DNA of 36,268 nucleotides from an uncultured Oscillospiraceae bacterium (GCA_910587645.1 CAJUNA010000043.1:1-36268); one strand, 5' to 3'; positions 22,667-30,220 are shown, counted from the first letter of the stretch. Made by a program: numbers and translations. The notes: a model not told the origin generated them from the sequence alone.

Positions 22667-23398
22667 TTACCCTCTGGGAGGGAACAGGTCAAGCAGATCC
22701 CGGATGGCCTTGATGCGGTAGTCCGGCATGACAGTGGGGGCCTTGCCTTCGCGGTCGGCGGTGCCGGCGTCTTCGTACAAAATCATACTGCCATATCCGG
22801 CGTCCACGGCGCCCTCCACGTCCCGCACCGGGTTGTCGCCTACGTAGGCGCAGTTCTCCGGCGCGGAGCCGATGCAGCGGGAGGCCAGCAGGTAGATAGC
22901 CGGGTCGGGCTTGCGCAGGCGGACTTTGGAGGATAAGATGACGGTTTTAAAGCAGTCCGCCACGCCGTCATGGCACATCCAGTCGGGGATTTCCGTTTCG
23001 GTAATCGTATTGGCGATGATGCCCAGCTTGTATCCCCGCTGCTTCAGCGCCAGGAGGGTTTCTTTTACGTCGTCGTGCGGCACCCTGCGGCCATCGTGGT
23101 CCCGCCACAGGCGGGTCAGCCGCGCCGCGTTTGGCGCAATCCGCTCCGCCGGATAGTCCGGCAGCAGGTATTGCAGCCATAGCTCCATTTCGGATACGTC
23201 CAGAAGGGTGTCCTTTGCCCACTTCCGGTATGCTTTCCAGTTGGCGGTCAGCTTTTCGAAGAACACATCGTGGCTCTCCTCCGCCCCCACCAGCTCCATC
23301 AGCGCCTTGTCCGCCGCCGCGGCAAATTCCGCGTCCTCCACTACGAAACGGAGCGTTGCGCCTACATCGAAAAAGATTGTGTCTATGTTACGGTTCAT
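22667..23398 (-). CDS. HAD-family protein, paralog 2 of 4
   Basis: This 243-residue paralog has motif I FFDVGATL (D11, Gly13 at +2), motif II GIIANT in which the usual Ser/Thr is Ala, motif III RLRKPDPAIY and motif IV YVGDNPVRDVEGA. The cap has YRKWAK and ELWLQYL. The ATG at 23398 follows AGGAGG with 7-base spacing; a longer frame to 23452 lacks a site. Loss of both the +2 Asp and the motif II hydroxyl makes this the least phosphatase-like of the four. Confidence 0.85.
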   Translation of the reverse strand: MNRNIDTIFFDVGATLRFVVEDAEFAAAADKALMELVGAEESHDVFFEKLTANWKAYRKWAKDTLLDVSEMELWLQYLLPDYPAERIAPNAARLTRLWRDHDGRRVPHDDVKETLLALKQRGYKLGIIANTITETEIPDWMCHDGVADCFKTVILSSKVRLRKPDPAIYLLASRCIGSAPENCAYVGDNPVRDVEGAVDAGYGSMILYEDAGTADREGKAPTVMPDYRIKAIRDLLDLFPPRG

Positions 23399-23432
23399 GG
23401 GTAGTCCTCCTGTTGATTTTTTTGCGGGGGCT

Positions 23433-23462
23433 GTTCTTTTCTTTGTGGACAAAGAAAAGAAC
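23433..23462. repeat. Interspersed hairpin between two HAD genes
   Basis: GTTCTTTTCTTTGT (23433-23446) and ACAAAGAAAAGAAC (23449-23462) form a near-perfect palindrome inside the operon. T-rich hairpins of this kind are frequent between genes of gut Clostridia. It may trim or stabilise the mRNA between the first and second HAD genes. Confidence 0.6.
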
Positions 23463-23477
23463 CAAAAGAAAAACTTT

Positions 23478-24254
23478 TTATTTGCCCGATGGGCCTTGGG
23501 GGCGCGTGTTTTCTTGTTGGATGATGGCGGGGATCTCGTTTAGGCTTTCAATAAAATAGTCGGGAGCCAGGCCGCTGTTTTCTAAGCCTTTATCGCGCTT
23601 GGCCGCGCCGGGGTTCTTAATCTGGATCATCAAACGCCAGCCCGCGTTGCGGGCGCCGGCTACATCCCGGGATAATGTATCGCCTACGTAGGCCAGCTCT
23701 GAAGGGGATAGGTGCAGGCGGCGTTCCGCTACCCGGAAAATCTCGGGGGATGGCTTGCGGATGCCTGTCTCGCTGGAGAGGACGATGCAGTCCATGTAAT
23801 CGCGGACGCCGTATTCCTCTAAAAAGTGGGGCGCGACCGACAGGGAAATGATGTTGCTGATTAACCCCAGCTTCAAGCCCTGGGAGCGGAGGGCGTCCAG
23901 CATTTCCTTTATGTAGGGGCGGCGGATTACGCGCACGCGCTCGTAATCATAGAGAAAGCTTAATTCCTCCGCAATGGGCGCCAGCTTCTCACGGCTTATT
24001 GCCCAGTCCTTTAAATACCAATTGCTCCATATTTCCGCCGGCGGCAGCTCGCGCAGGCCTTTTTCTGACGCATGTTTGTAGGCTTCGCCGTTTTCATGGA
24101 GCTTCTCCGCCAGTACTTCCGGGGAGGCGGACAGCGCAATGCCGTAGTCCCGCAAACGGTCCAAAAGGCGGCGGGCAAACCATATGTCCCGCCCCTCCGG
24201 GGAGTCCGCCGTGTGTAAGGTGCCGCCTAAGTCGAACAGTACCCCTTGTATCAT
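23478..24254 (-). CDS. HAD-family protein, paralog 1 of 4 (promoter-proximal)
   Basis: This 258-residue paralog has motif I LFDLGGTL (D8, Gly10 at +2), motif II GLISN, motif III GIRKPSPEIF and motif IV AYVGDTLSRDVAGAR. The cap is more divergent than in the others but keeps EIWSNWYL. ATG 24254 is used; AGGAGG is 13 bases upstream, a rather long spacing, and a TTG at 24296 would place the start upstream of that site. It is the first gene after the operon promoter, and a 79-base gap with a hairpin separates it from the second HAD gene. Confidence 0.83.
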   Translation of the reverse strand: MIQGVLFDLGGTLHTADSPEGRDIWFARRLLDRLRDYGIALSASPEVLAEKLHENGEAYKHASEKGLRELPPAEIWSNWYLKDWAISREKLAPIAEELSFLYDYERVRVIRRPYIKEMLDALRSQGLKLGLISNIISLSVAPHFLEEYGVRDYMDCIVLSSETGIRKPSPEIFRVAERRLHLSPSELAYVGDTLSRDVAGARNAGWRLMIQIKNPGAAKRDKGLENSGLAPDYFIESLNEIPAIIQQENTRPQGPSGK

Positions 24255-24291
24255 TTTGCCCCATCTCCCTCCTGTCCGGATGTGACTTTTG

Positions 24292-24303
24292 TTCAAACGT
24301 TTC
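24292..24303 (-). promoter_or_regulatory. LacI-type operator candidate in the HAD operon leader
   Basis: On the minus strand the sequence reads GGAAACGTTTGAA with palindromic core AAACGTTT (24295-24302). It lies about 13-24 bases downstream of the predicted transcription start, next to a divergent lacI-family gene. It also resembles a CcpA cre site. A perfect version occurs at 35220-35231. Confidence 0.5.
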
Positions 24304-24322
24304 CGTCCTTGCTGTTGTTAAG

Positions 24323-24351
24323 ATTGTACCGTATTTTCCGCTGTTTGTCAA
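24323..24351 (-). promoter_or_regulatory. Strong promoter of the HAD-gpmI-mgtC operon
   Basis: On the minus strand a perfect TTGACA (24351-24346) and TACAAT (24328-24323) are 17 bases apart. Confidence 0.88.
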
Positions 24352-24356
24352 CCGCA

Positions 24357-24468
24357 TTTCCGGCTGGTTTGCTTGATTAGCTCCGGCTTATCAGTGGATT
24401 GAGCGGTTTTTGTGCCTGTTGCCGCAACTTTTCCGGCTGGTTTGCGTGGGTTTTCGGAAAAGTTGCGG
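24357..24468. repeat. Direct repeat and hairpin in the lacI/HAD divergent region
   Basis: TTTCCGGCTGGTTTGC occurs at 24357-24372 and again at 24430-24445. The second copy overlaps a stem formed by CCGCAACTTTTCCG (24422-24435) and CGGAAAAGTTGCGG (24455-24468). It may be a second regulatory element or a repeat remnant. Confidence 0.5.
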
Positions 24469-24530
24469 ATATGTGGGGGAGGGTATGTAAGTTTTCGCTG
24501 ATTTCCGTCTTATTGACTAGTTTTTCTGCC

Positions 24531-24556
24531 AAATTCTGTGCATAAGTACAGAATTT
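24531..24556. promoter_or_regulatory. Inverted repeat upstream of the lacI-family gene
   Basis: AAATTCTGT (24531-24539) and ACAGAATTT (24548-24556) form a dyad centred about 70 bases before the predicted start of transcription. The half-site AATTCTGTGC recurs at 24584-24593, between -35 and -10. These may be operators for autoregulation. Confidence 0.45.
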
Positions 24557-24579
24557 TCGGAAATTGCGCCAAATTGTCC

Positions 24580-24608
24580 TTGCAATTCTGTGCGGCAGGC
24601 TTTACAAT
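24580..24608 (+). promoter_or_regulatory. Promoter of the lacI-family gene
   Basis: TTGCAA (24580-24585) and TACAAT (24603-24608) are 17 bases apart. Confidence 0.8.
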
Positions 24609-24656
24609 ATGTTTACGGAAAATCTTTCGGAATATTTTCGTAATGGAGGCCGTCAT

Positions 24657-25661
24657 ATGAAGAATGTTACCATCAAAGATGTTGCAAAAGCGGCCGGAGT
24701 GTCCTATTCGACCGTCTCCCGCGCACTGTCCGGCAGTCCGGAAATCAGCGTGGACACCCGCGAACGCATCCTTCAGGTCTGTAAGGAAATGAATTACACC
24801 GCCAATACTGTGGCCCGCGCTATGGTTATGAAAAGTACGAAGCTGCTGGGGCTGATCCTTACGGGGGTCAATAATCCGTTTATGTCGGATTTGGCCTACC
24901 ACATCGACCGGCAGGCCAGGGCCAGGGGGTACAATATTATTCTGTGCAATTCCTCCAGGGACTTGGAGCAGGAAAAGGAGCTGTTCGAGCTGATGATCGG
25001 ACGGCAGGTGGACGGCATTATCCTCGTCCCCTCCGGGCCGGAGAGCTATGGGCGGCTGCGGCCCTACCTCTCCCGCCTCCCTACGGTGTTCGTAGGGGAG
25101 AACCTGCGGGAGGTGCCGGAGAGCTATGTCTCCGTGGACAACTACCGGGGGGCTTATCTGGGGGTCGAGTACCTCTATGGCCTGGGGCACCGGGACATCC
25201 TTTACTTTGGGCGGCGGCGGGGCAGCACGACCCATCAGCTTCGCTCCGAGGGCTATACCGCCGCCTGCCAGGATTTGGGGCTGACCCCCCAGTATTGCAA
25301 TAATACGTTTCCGCTGACTTCCATTAAATATGGCTATCAGCTTGCCAAGCAGCTCTTTGCCCAGGAGCAGAAGTTTACCGCTATCTTCGCCGCTACGGAT
25401 ACCAACGCTTTGGGCATTATGGGCGCGGCGGAGGAAAATGGGATCCGGATTCCGGAGGATATTTCTTTGCTGGGGTTCGACAATATTCGGTATTCCAGTT
25501 TGCCGAGGATCAATTTGACCACGATTGAACAGCCGATGAAAATGCTGGCTTCTGTGGCGGTGGATAGCCTATTAGATAAGATTCAGAGTGAACTGGCGGG
25601 GTATTCCCATCGGATTTTGACGCCAACGCTGATCGAGCGGTCGTCCTGCCGGACGGTTTGA
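24657..25661 (+). CDS. LacI-family transcriptional regulator
   Basis: This 334-residue protein has an N-terminal helix-turn-helix (VTIKDVAKAAGVSYSTVSRAL, residues 4-24 region) and hinge, then a periplasmic-binding-protein-like ligand domain: LLGLILTGVNNPFMSDL, GYNIILCNSS, VDGIILVPSG, SVDNYRGAYLGVEYL, FAATDTNALGIMGAAEENG and ISLLGFDN. It probably senses a sugar or sugar phosphate. ATG 24657 follows GGAGG. It is divergent from the four-HAD/gpmI operon and is the natural candidate to control it through GGAAACGTTT sites. The effector is unknown. Confidence 0.93.
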   Translation: MKNVTIKDVAKAAGVSYSTVSRALSGSPEISVDTRERILQVCKEMNYTANTVARAMVMKSTKLLGLILTGVNNPFMSDLAYHIDRQARARGYNIILCNSSRDLEQEKELFELMIGRQVDGIILVPSGPESYGRLRPYLSRLPTVFVGENLREVPESYVSVDNYRGAYLGVEYLYGLGHRDILYFGRRRGSTTHQLRSEGYTAACQDLGLTPQYCNNTFPLTSIKYGYQLAKQLFAQEQKFTAIFAATDTNALGIMGAAEENGIRIPEDISLLGFDNIRYSSLPRINLTTIEQPMKMLASVAVDSLLDKIQSELAGYSHRILTPTLIERSSCRTV

Positions 25662-25666
25662 TGGAT

Positions 25667-25706
25667 AAGTCCCCCTCGCCAATTGGGCGGGGGGGACTTG
25701 GTTTTT
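25667..25706 (+). terminator. Intrinsic terminator of the lacI-family gene
   Basis: A 13-pair stem (25667-25680 with 25686-25699, one G-T pair) is followed by TTTTT at 25702-25706. It lies between convergent genes. Confidence 0.85.
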
Positions 25707-26664
25707 AAGGCTGGGGGGATAGGGGATCCGCCCTGACCAGGTTGACGGTGTCGTCAAGGAGGCAGGGCTCATCGCAGATGGTTTTTAAGCCGTCAAAGAC
25801 CACGGGTATACCGGGGCCTTCGATGCCCTCCAGCATGACGTGGAAATGCAGGTGTGGGATGTAGCTGGAGCCGCTGCTGCCTACCCTGCCGATCTGTTGG
25901 CCGGGGGAGATGGGCTGGCCTTTTGCTACCGGGATGCTGCCTTTTTGCAGATGGGCGTATAGGGACAGCTCTCCGCCGGGGTGGCGGAGGAGGACGTGGT
26001 TGCCGTCTATGCGGGCATGCTCGCCATATTGCGTCTCTATTTCCTCTAAATCTGTGCCGCCGGTGGTGTCGGGCAGGCCATCGAATACTTCTTCCACCGT
26101 GCCGCCGCAGGCGGCAAATACCGGCGCGCCCGCGATTATGGGGTGGGAGAGCGTCTCATCGAAGGCCCCTGCATCAAAGGCAAACTCGCTGTTCCGGCAC
26201 CAGCGGTGGGAGTTGATGGCGGGATACGTGTCCGTTACCAGCACGGCGCCGGATAAGGGGAATATATACCGGTTGGGGCTGACGTAGGGGTGGATGGGGA
26301 CGCGGCGCTCTAAAACGCCGGTTTCCGTCTGGCAGAAGATGGCCAGTTCGTCCGCCGGCTGGCTGGCGAAAAAGGAAAAATGTTCGTGCATGATGGCTTT
26401 TTGGGGGCGGTAGGATAGGCCTAATTTCCGTTTTAAGCTGCTGGCGCGGTAGCGGGCGGCTTCCTCCGCGCCGTGGCGGAGGCGGGCTGTGATCTCAGCC
26501 TTTGCGTAGCGGACCGCACAGAGTTCTATGCCGCCGGAACGGCAGGAGAAGGTCAGCCCTGTTGGCGTTTCATCTGGCTCAAATTCCAGGTACCGCAAAA
26601 AGAAATCATTATGTATCATGTGCTCCGTCCGGATAACGGAATATAGGATGGTATCGCTTTTCAT
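25705..26664 (-). CDS. M23-family (LytM-like) peptidase domain protein
   Basis: This 319-residue protein has an uncharacterised N-terminal half (about 1-140) and a C-terminal peptidase M23 domain: HPIIAGAPVFAACGGTVEEV, HVLLRHPGGELSLYAHLQKGSI, GQQIGRVGSSGSSYIPHLHFHVML. The final HLHFH motif and the AHL His are intact. The usual HxxxD metal-binding motif is degenerate: the segment is SHRWCRNSEFAFD, with Glu where His is expected, though a His lies further upstream. No signal peptide is visible. ATG 26664 has AAAGGAG 11 bases upstream. Lysostaphin-type cleavage or a non-catalytic role are both possible. Confidence 0.75.
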   Translation of the reverse strand: MKSDTILYSVIRTEHMIHNDFFLRYLEFEPDETPTGLTFSCRSGGIELCAVRYAKAEITARLRHGAEEAARYRASSLKRKLGLSYRPQKAIMHEHFSFFASQPADELAIFCQTETGVLERRVPIHPYVSPNRYIFPLSGAVLVTDTYPAINSHRWCRNSEFAFDAGAFDETLSHPIIAGAPVFAACGGTVEEVFDGLPDTTGGTDLEEIETQYGEHARIDGNHVLLRHPGGELSLYAHLQKGSIPVAKGQPISPGQQIGRVGSSGSSYIPHLHFHVMLEGIEGPGIPVVFDGLKTICDEPCLLDDTVNLVRADPLSPQP

Positions 26665-26768
26665 TGCGCGGCGGCTCCTTTCTGAATGGGGCGGTTTCTC
26701 CGGGGCGCGGTGGAATAGAACGCTTCCCTCTTGCAAATACTGGTCAAAAAGCAGAAGGAAGTGACCAT

Positions 26769-27452
26769 ATGACCACCGCCTTTTTTCGTACCTTGATCCT
26801 CTATTTCATTTTGATGCTGGGGCTGCGGCTGATGGGAAAACGGCAGATTGGGGAGCTGGAGCCATCGGAGCTGGTGCTGACGCTCATTATTTCCGACTTG
26901 GCCGCGGTGCCTATGCAGGATTTCGGCATCCCGCTGGTCAACGGGCTGTTCCCTATTATTACTTTGCTGTGCGTATCTATGCTGCTGAGTTTTTTCAGCT
27001 TGAAGTCCATCCGGTTCCGGGCGCTGGTCTGCGGCCGGCCTACCGTAATCATCCGGGATGGAAAAGTCCTCCAGCAGAATATGGCGCGGAACCGGTTTAC
27101 GGTGGACGAGCTGCTGGAACAGCTCCGCAGCCAGGGATACAGTGATATTTCCGCTGTGAAGTACGCCGTGCTGGAAACCAGCGGGCAGGTGTCCGTCCTG
27201 CCCTACACCAAGGACAGCCCCGCTACCCCTAAAGTCCTGGGGCTGGATGTGCAGGACGATGTGACGCTGCCTGTGCTGCTCATCAACGATGGCCACGTCA
27301 TGTCGGAAAATTTGTCCGCCAGCGGGTACGACGGCGCGTGGCTGGACAAACAGCTGAAGCAGCGGCGGCTGACATCCCCCAGGCAGGTGTTCTTTATGAC
27401 TGTGGATGAGGTTGGGGGGATTACCTGCGTGGCAAAGGAGGCGGGCGCGTGA
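26769..27452 (+). CDS. DUF421 (YetF-like) membrane protein
   Basis: This 227-residue protein has three N-terminal membrane segments (about 5-21, 35-50 and 58-78), then a conserved cytoplasmic domain. KRQIGELEPSELVLTLIISDLAA and RPTVIIRDGKVLQQNMARNR are hallmark segments of the family. The family is widespread in spore formers and of unproven function. Its start at 26769 has AGAAGGAA upstream. It overlaps the next gene by four bases (GTGA), and the DUF421-DUF4363 pair is a common arrangement in Firmicutes. Confidence 0.88.
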   Translation: MTTAFFRTLILYFILMLGLRLMGKRQIGELEPSELVLTLIISDLAAVPMQDFGIPLVNGLFPIITLLCVSMLLSFFSLKSIRFRALVCGRPTVIIRDGKVLQQNMARNRFTVDELLEQLRSQGYSDISAVKYAVLETSGQVSVLPYTKDSPATPKVLGLDVQDDVTLPVLLINDGHVMSENLSASGYDGAWLDKQLKQRRLTSPRQVFFMTVDEVGGITCVAKEAGA

Positions 27453-27829
27453 AGGCTTTTTTGATCCCGGTGGGACTGCTGGCCGTGATTTTGGGGTTCT
27501 CCCTTTGGGCAGGACGGTATGTGGAGCTGCGGACAGAGCACTGGTCCGCTCTGCTGGAAAACGCCGGCAGCGCCGCCCAGATGGAAGACTGGGACAGCGC
27601 CGGGGAGCAGCTTGAGAAAATCTACGCCGACTGGGACAGCAGCCAGACCTTTTTCCACACCATTATGGAGCACGATGAGTTGGATCAGGCGGAGGAGCTG
27701 TTTGCCGGGGCGTTCGCCGTATGCAGGGAACAGGATGGGGCCGACTTCCATACCATGCTGGCGCAGTTGATGAATCAGTTGAAGCTGCTGGCGGAAACCC
27801 AGAGCGTCAGTATTAAAAATATTCTGTAG
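27449..27829 (+). CDS. DUF4363-like small membrane-anchored protein
   Basis: This 126-residue protein has an N-terminal membrane segment (about 3-21), and the rest is helical and acidic, predicted outside the membrane. The GTG start overlaps the DUF421 stop and has AAAGGAGG 7 bases upstream. The coupled order with DUF421 supports the DUF4363 assignment. Its 3-prime end overlaps the convergent Crp/Fnr gene by 17 bases. Function is unknown. Confidence 0.75.
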   Translation: MKAFLIPVGLLAVILGFSLWAGRYVELRTEHWSALLENAGSAAQMEDWDSAGEQLEKIYADWDSSQTFFHTIMEHDELDQAEELFAGAFAVCREQDGADFHTMLAQLMNQLKLLAETQSVSIKNIL

Positions 27830-28478
27830 CGTCCTCCCGCCAGAGGACGCGGCGGCCGTTGATGACGACTTCGCCCTCCGTGCGCATCTTTTTCAGCTCC
27901 CGCATCATGGCGCTGCGGTCTGTGCTGATGTAGTCCGCCAGGGCGCTGAGGGTAAAGGGCAATGTGAAATCGTCCGACCCCGCCTCCAGGCGGCAAATAC
28001 GGAAATAGCATTGCAGCTTCTCCCGGATGCTCCGGCGGCTGAGAACCTCTACCCGGCGGCTTAGCCGCCGGGTTTGCTCTGTAACCAGGCGGAACATGTT
28101 CTGTACCAGCTTGCTGTGGTGGGCGCAGGCTTTCTCGCACCGCTTCATGATGTGGCTGTACTCCATAAAGAGCGCCTCGCTTTCGCTGCCGCTGACGACC
28201 TCTACGCAGTCCCCCAGCTCCGGGGTGAAGGCCAGCACCTCCCCAAATACCCCGCCGGTTTCTATGCGCTCCAATATCGTCCGGGTGCCGCCGTAGTCGT
28301 AGCGGACCAGGTCCGCGCGGCCCCGGAGCAGCACGCCTACCTCGCCCCCGCCCTCGCCATAGGTGCAGATGGTCTGCCCCGGCGTGTAGTGGGACCGGCG
28401 CATGTGGAAGCAGCGGATCATGGCGTCTACTTCCTGGTTGGCGATATCGTGAAAAAGCGATAATTCGCTGTAATCCAT
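27813..28478 (-). CDS. Crp/Fnr-family transcriptional regulator
   Basis: This 221-residue protein has an N-terminal cyclic-nucleotide-binding-like domain (about 20-115; HYTPGQTICTYGEGG, VGVLLRGRADLV, GGVFGEVLAFT) and a C-terminal winged helix (LSALADYISTDRSAMMRELKKM). The HTH includes DRSAMMREL as the recognition helix. No N-terminal cysteine cluster for an FeS centre of the Fnr type is present; four cysteines are scattered. AAGGAG lies 6 bases before ATG 28478. A palindrome of Crp/Fnr architecture in the divergent region may be its target. The signal it senses is unknown. Confidence 0.88.
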   Translation of the reverse strand: MDYSELSLFHDIANQEVDAMIRCFHMRRSHYTPGQTICTYGEGGGEVGVLLRGRADLVRYDYGGTRTILERIETGGVFGEVLAFTPELGDCVEVVSGSESEALFMEYSHIMKRCEKACAHHSKLVQNMFRLVTEQTRRLSRRVEVLSRRSIREKLQCYFRICRLEAGSDDFTLPFTLSALADYISTDRSAMMRELKKMRTEGEVVINGRRVLWREDATEYF

Positions 28479-28560
28479 ACTTGCTCCTTACCTGCGCCGC
28501 CCGATATCTTGTGTGGAATAGAAAGGGACGGCACAAAATGTAGAAATTTTTTTCTTCTTG

Positions 28561-28603
28561 TGTTGCTGCTGCAACATCCTTTTTCCTCCCTTTATGATAT
28601 ACT
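28561..28603 (+). promoter_or_regulatory. Crp/Fnr-type palindrome and -10 element before the NrdD-tail-like gene
   Basis: TGTTGC-N4-GCAACA (28561-28576) has the half-site spacing of Crp/Fnr operators. The -10 candidate TATACT at 28598-28603 places transcription start near 28610, so the dyad centre is about 41.5 bases upstream, the classical position for class II activation. No good -35 hexamer is present, which fits an activator-dependent promoter. Confidence 0.55.
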
Positions 28604-28664
28604 CACCTCACACAAATGTAAAGACCCAATTGGGAATTGGGTTCAATTTCAGGAGGATTTCGCT

Positions 28665-28928
28665 ATGATGCAGATTAATGTAACCGGAGGCACCCTTGGC
28701 CAGCGGGAGCTGGACGCCTATGTCGCCCGGGCGAACAGTAAATACGCGATCGGGACCGTGCAGGCGTTGGACATCCACCTGGACGGGGACTTTGTGGATT
28801 TGCGGTATCATTTGACCCCTAGGCCCTTCAGCCGCATCCGCCGGATCACAGGCTATCTGGTGGGGGATATGAGCCACTGGAACAATGCCAAGGCCGCCGA
28901 AGAGCGGGACCGGGTGAAGCATCTTTAG
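28665..28928 (+). CDS. Small protein resembling the C-terminal tail of anaerobic ribonucleotide reductase
   Basis: This 87-residue protein ends with RRITGYLVG (59-67), WNNAKAAEERDRVKH (72-86). This resembles the end of the NrdD catalytic chain, where an RVCGYLG motif carries the glycyl radical and is followed by a FNxxKxxE and RVKHL segment. The first 55 residues (VTGGTLGQRELDAYVARAN, DGDFVDLRYHL) are not recognised, and the zinc-binding Cys pairs of NrdD are absent. ATG 28665 follows AGGAGG with 8-base spacing. It is a single gene divergent from a Crp/Fnr regulator. It could be a stand-alone accessory or spare glycyl-radical domain, but no activity is known to me. Confidence 0.65.
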   Translation: MMQINVTGGTLGQRELDAYVARANSKYAIGTVQALDIHLDGDFVDLRYHLTPRPFSRIRRITGYLVGDMSHWNNAKAAEERDRVKHL

Positions 28929-29032
28929 GCCATGTTTGAAACATGTCAAGCCGCACAGGAGGAGACGCTTTTTCTTCTGGGTGCCGGGACGGAAATGGAG
29001 AGGTTTAGGCCGGTTTTTTGATCATTTTATCC

Positions 29033-29061
29033 TTGCGGACGGCGGTTTTTTCTGCTATACT
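29033..29061 (+). promoter_or_regulatory. Promoter of the zinc-ribbon/tatD pair
   Basis: TTGCGG (29033-29038) and TATACT (29056-29061) are 17 bases apart. Confidence 0.7.
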
Positions 29062-29114
29062 GGAAATAGATGCACCTGCTGGATTTGAGCCGCTTGATGA
29101 AAAGGAGGAGAACT

Positions 29115-29429
29115 ATGTCTAAACGCTGCCCTGACTGCGGTTTTGTCAATGAGGATTCCCGTATCTATTGCGGCTCCTGCGGCGAACTGCTGGATCCTGA
29201 GCTTCGGTTGATTAAAGATCTGGAAAAGCAAACCACTGAGCCGAAGAAGCCTACGTATAAGGAACCGCCGCCCCGGCGGGAGCCGGTTCCGCCCAAAGAC
29301 GTCTATAATGAAAACTATGTCCCGCCTAAGTTCTCCAGGGAGAAGAAATCCAGCCCTCTGCCCTGGATCATCCTTGGGGTGGCGGCTGTGGCGGTAGTTT
29401 TGTATTTGATGATGAGCTATGCTGTTTGA
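29115..29429 (+). CDS. Zinc-ribbon protein with C-terminal membrane anchor
   Basis: This 104-residue protein begins with a four-cysteine zinc ribbon (CPDC at 5-8 and CGSC at 20-23), continues with a Lys/Pro-rich charged linker (about 45-80), and ends with one membrane helix (about 84-102). Tail-anchored zinc-ribbon proteins of this type are frequent and of unknown role. AAAGGAGG at 29101-29108 supports ATG 29115. It overlaps tatD by 11 bases, indicating coupled translation. Confidence 0.83.
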   Translation: MSKRCPDCGFVNEDSRIYCGSCGELLDPELRLIKDLEKQTTEPKKPTYKEPPPRREPVPPKDVYNENYVPPKFSREKKSSPLPWIILGVAAVAVVLYLMMSYAV

Positions 29430-30183
29430 CACACACGCCCATTATGATGCGGAAGAGTACAGCCAGGATCGGGACGGGGTTCTGGCTGCGCTGCCGGAAA
29501 TGGAGGTTGGGCTGGCGGTCAATCCGGGGTGCAACATACCTTCCTCGAAAGCGGCAGTGGAGCTGGCGCGGAAGTGGCCTTTTTTGTATGCCGCCGTGGG
29601 ATACCATCCCGAAAACTGCGGGCCGTATAGGCCGGAGGATTTGGACGTCCTCCGGGAACTGGCTCGGGAACCGAAGGCTGTTGCCATCGGGGAGATTGGG
29701 TTGGACTATTACTGGGAGGAAAACCCGCCGAAGGAACATCAATTGCGGGTTTTCCGGGATCAAATGGCGCTGGCGCAGGAATTGGATATGCCCGTTATCG
29801 TCCATGACCGGGATGCCCATGCGGACAGCTTAGCCGTTGTGCGGGAGTTCCCGGGGGTGCGGGGCGTGTTCCACTGCTACTCCGGCAGCGCGGAAATGGC
29901 CCGGGAGCTGGTGAAGCTGGGGTGGATGATCTCCTTTACCGGGGTGCTCACCTACAAGAACGCCCGGAAGGCTGTGGAAGCCGCGCAGGCCGTGCCGCTG
30001 GACCGGCTGATGATCGAGACCGACAGCCCCTATATGGCTCCTGTGCCCTATCGGGGGAAGCGGAACCACTCCGGGTACGTGCGCTATGTGTGCGAACGGC
30101 TGGCGGAGCTAAAAGGCGTCTCCTTTGAGGAGTGCGCCAGGATTACAATGGAAAATGGGAAGCGGTTCTTTGGGATCGCGTGA
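29419..30183 (+). CDS. tatD: TatD-family metal-dependent hydrolase (deoxyribonuclease-like)
   Basis: This 254-residue TIM-barrel protein has the full set of TatD metal ligands: H6 and H8 (FDTHAHYD), E92 (AIGEIGLDYY), H129 (VIVHDRDAH), H152 (VFHCYSG) and D202 (IETDSPYM). The family includes 3-prime exonucleases acting on DNA and D-aminoacyl-tRNA or DNA repair functions. Its start lies inside the end of the zinc-ribbon gene with only a weak site, so translation probably depends on that gene. Confidence 0.9.
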   Translation: MLFDTHAHYDAEEYSQDRDGVLAALPEMEVGLAVNPGCNIPSSKAAVELARKWPFLYAAVGYHPENCGPYRPEDLDVLRELAREPKAVAIGEIGLDYYWEENPPKEHQLRVFRDQMALAQELDMPVIVHDRDAHADSLAVVREFPGVRGVFHCYSGSAEMARELVKLGWMISFTGVLTYKNARKAVEAAQAVPLDRLMIETDSPYMAPVPYRGKRNHSGYVRYVCERLAELKGVSFEECARITMENGKRFFGIA

Positions 30184-30193
30184 CGGAAAAACA

Positions 30194-30220
30194 GGAGGGA
30201 GGTCTGTGAGGCCTCCCTCC
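30194..30220 (+). terminator. Hairpin after tatD
   Basis: GGAGGGAGG (30194-30202) pairs with CCTCCCTCC (30212-30220). The T-run is weak (TTAGATTG). Confidence 0.6.

Noticed and set aside
24510..25235. Minus-strand open frame of 241 residues opposite the lacI-family gene.
   Set aside because: It is rich in Pro, Gln and His and antisense to a clear LacI protein; it would also cover both promoters.
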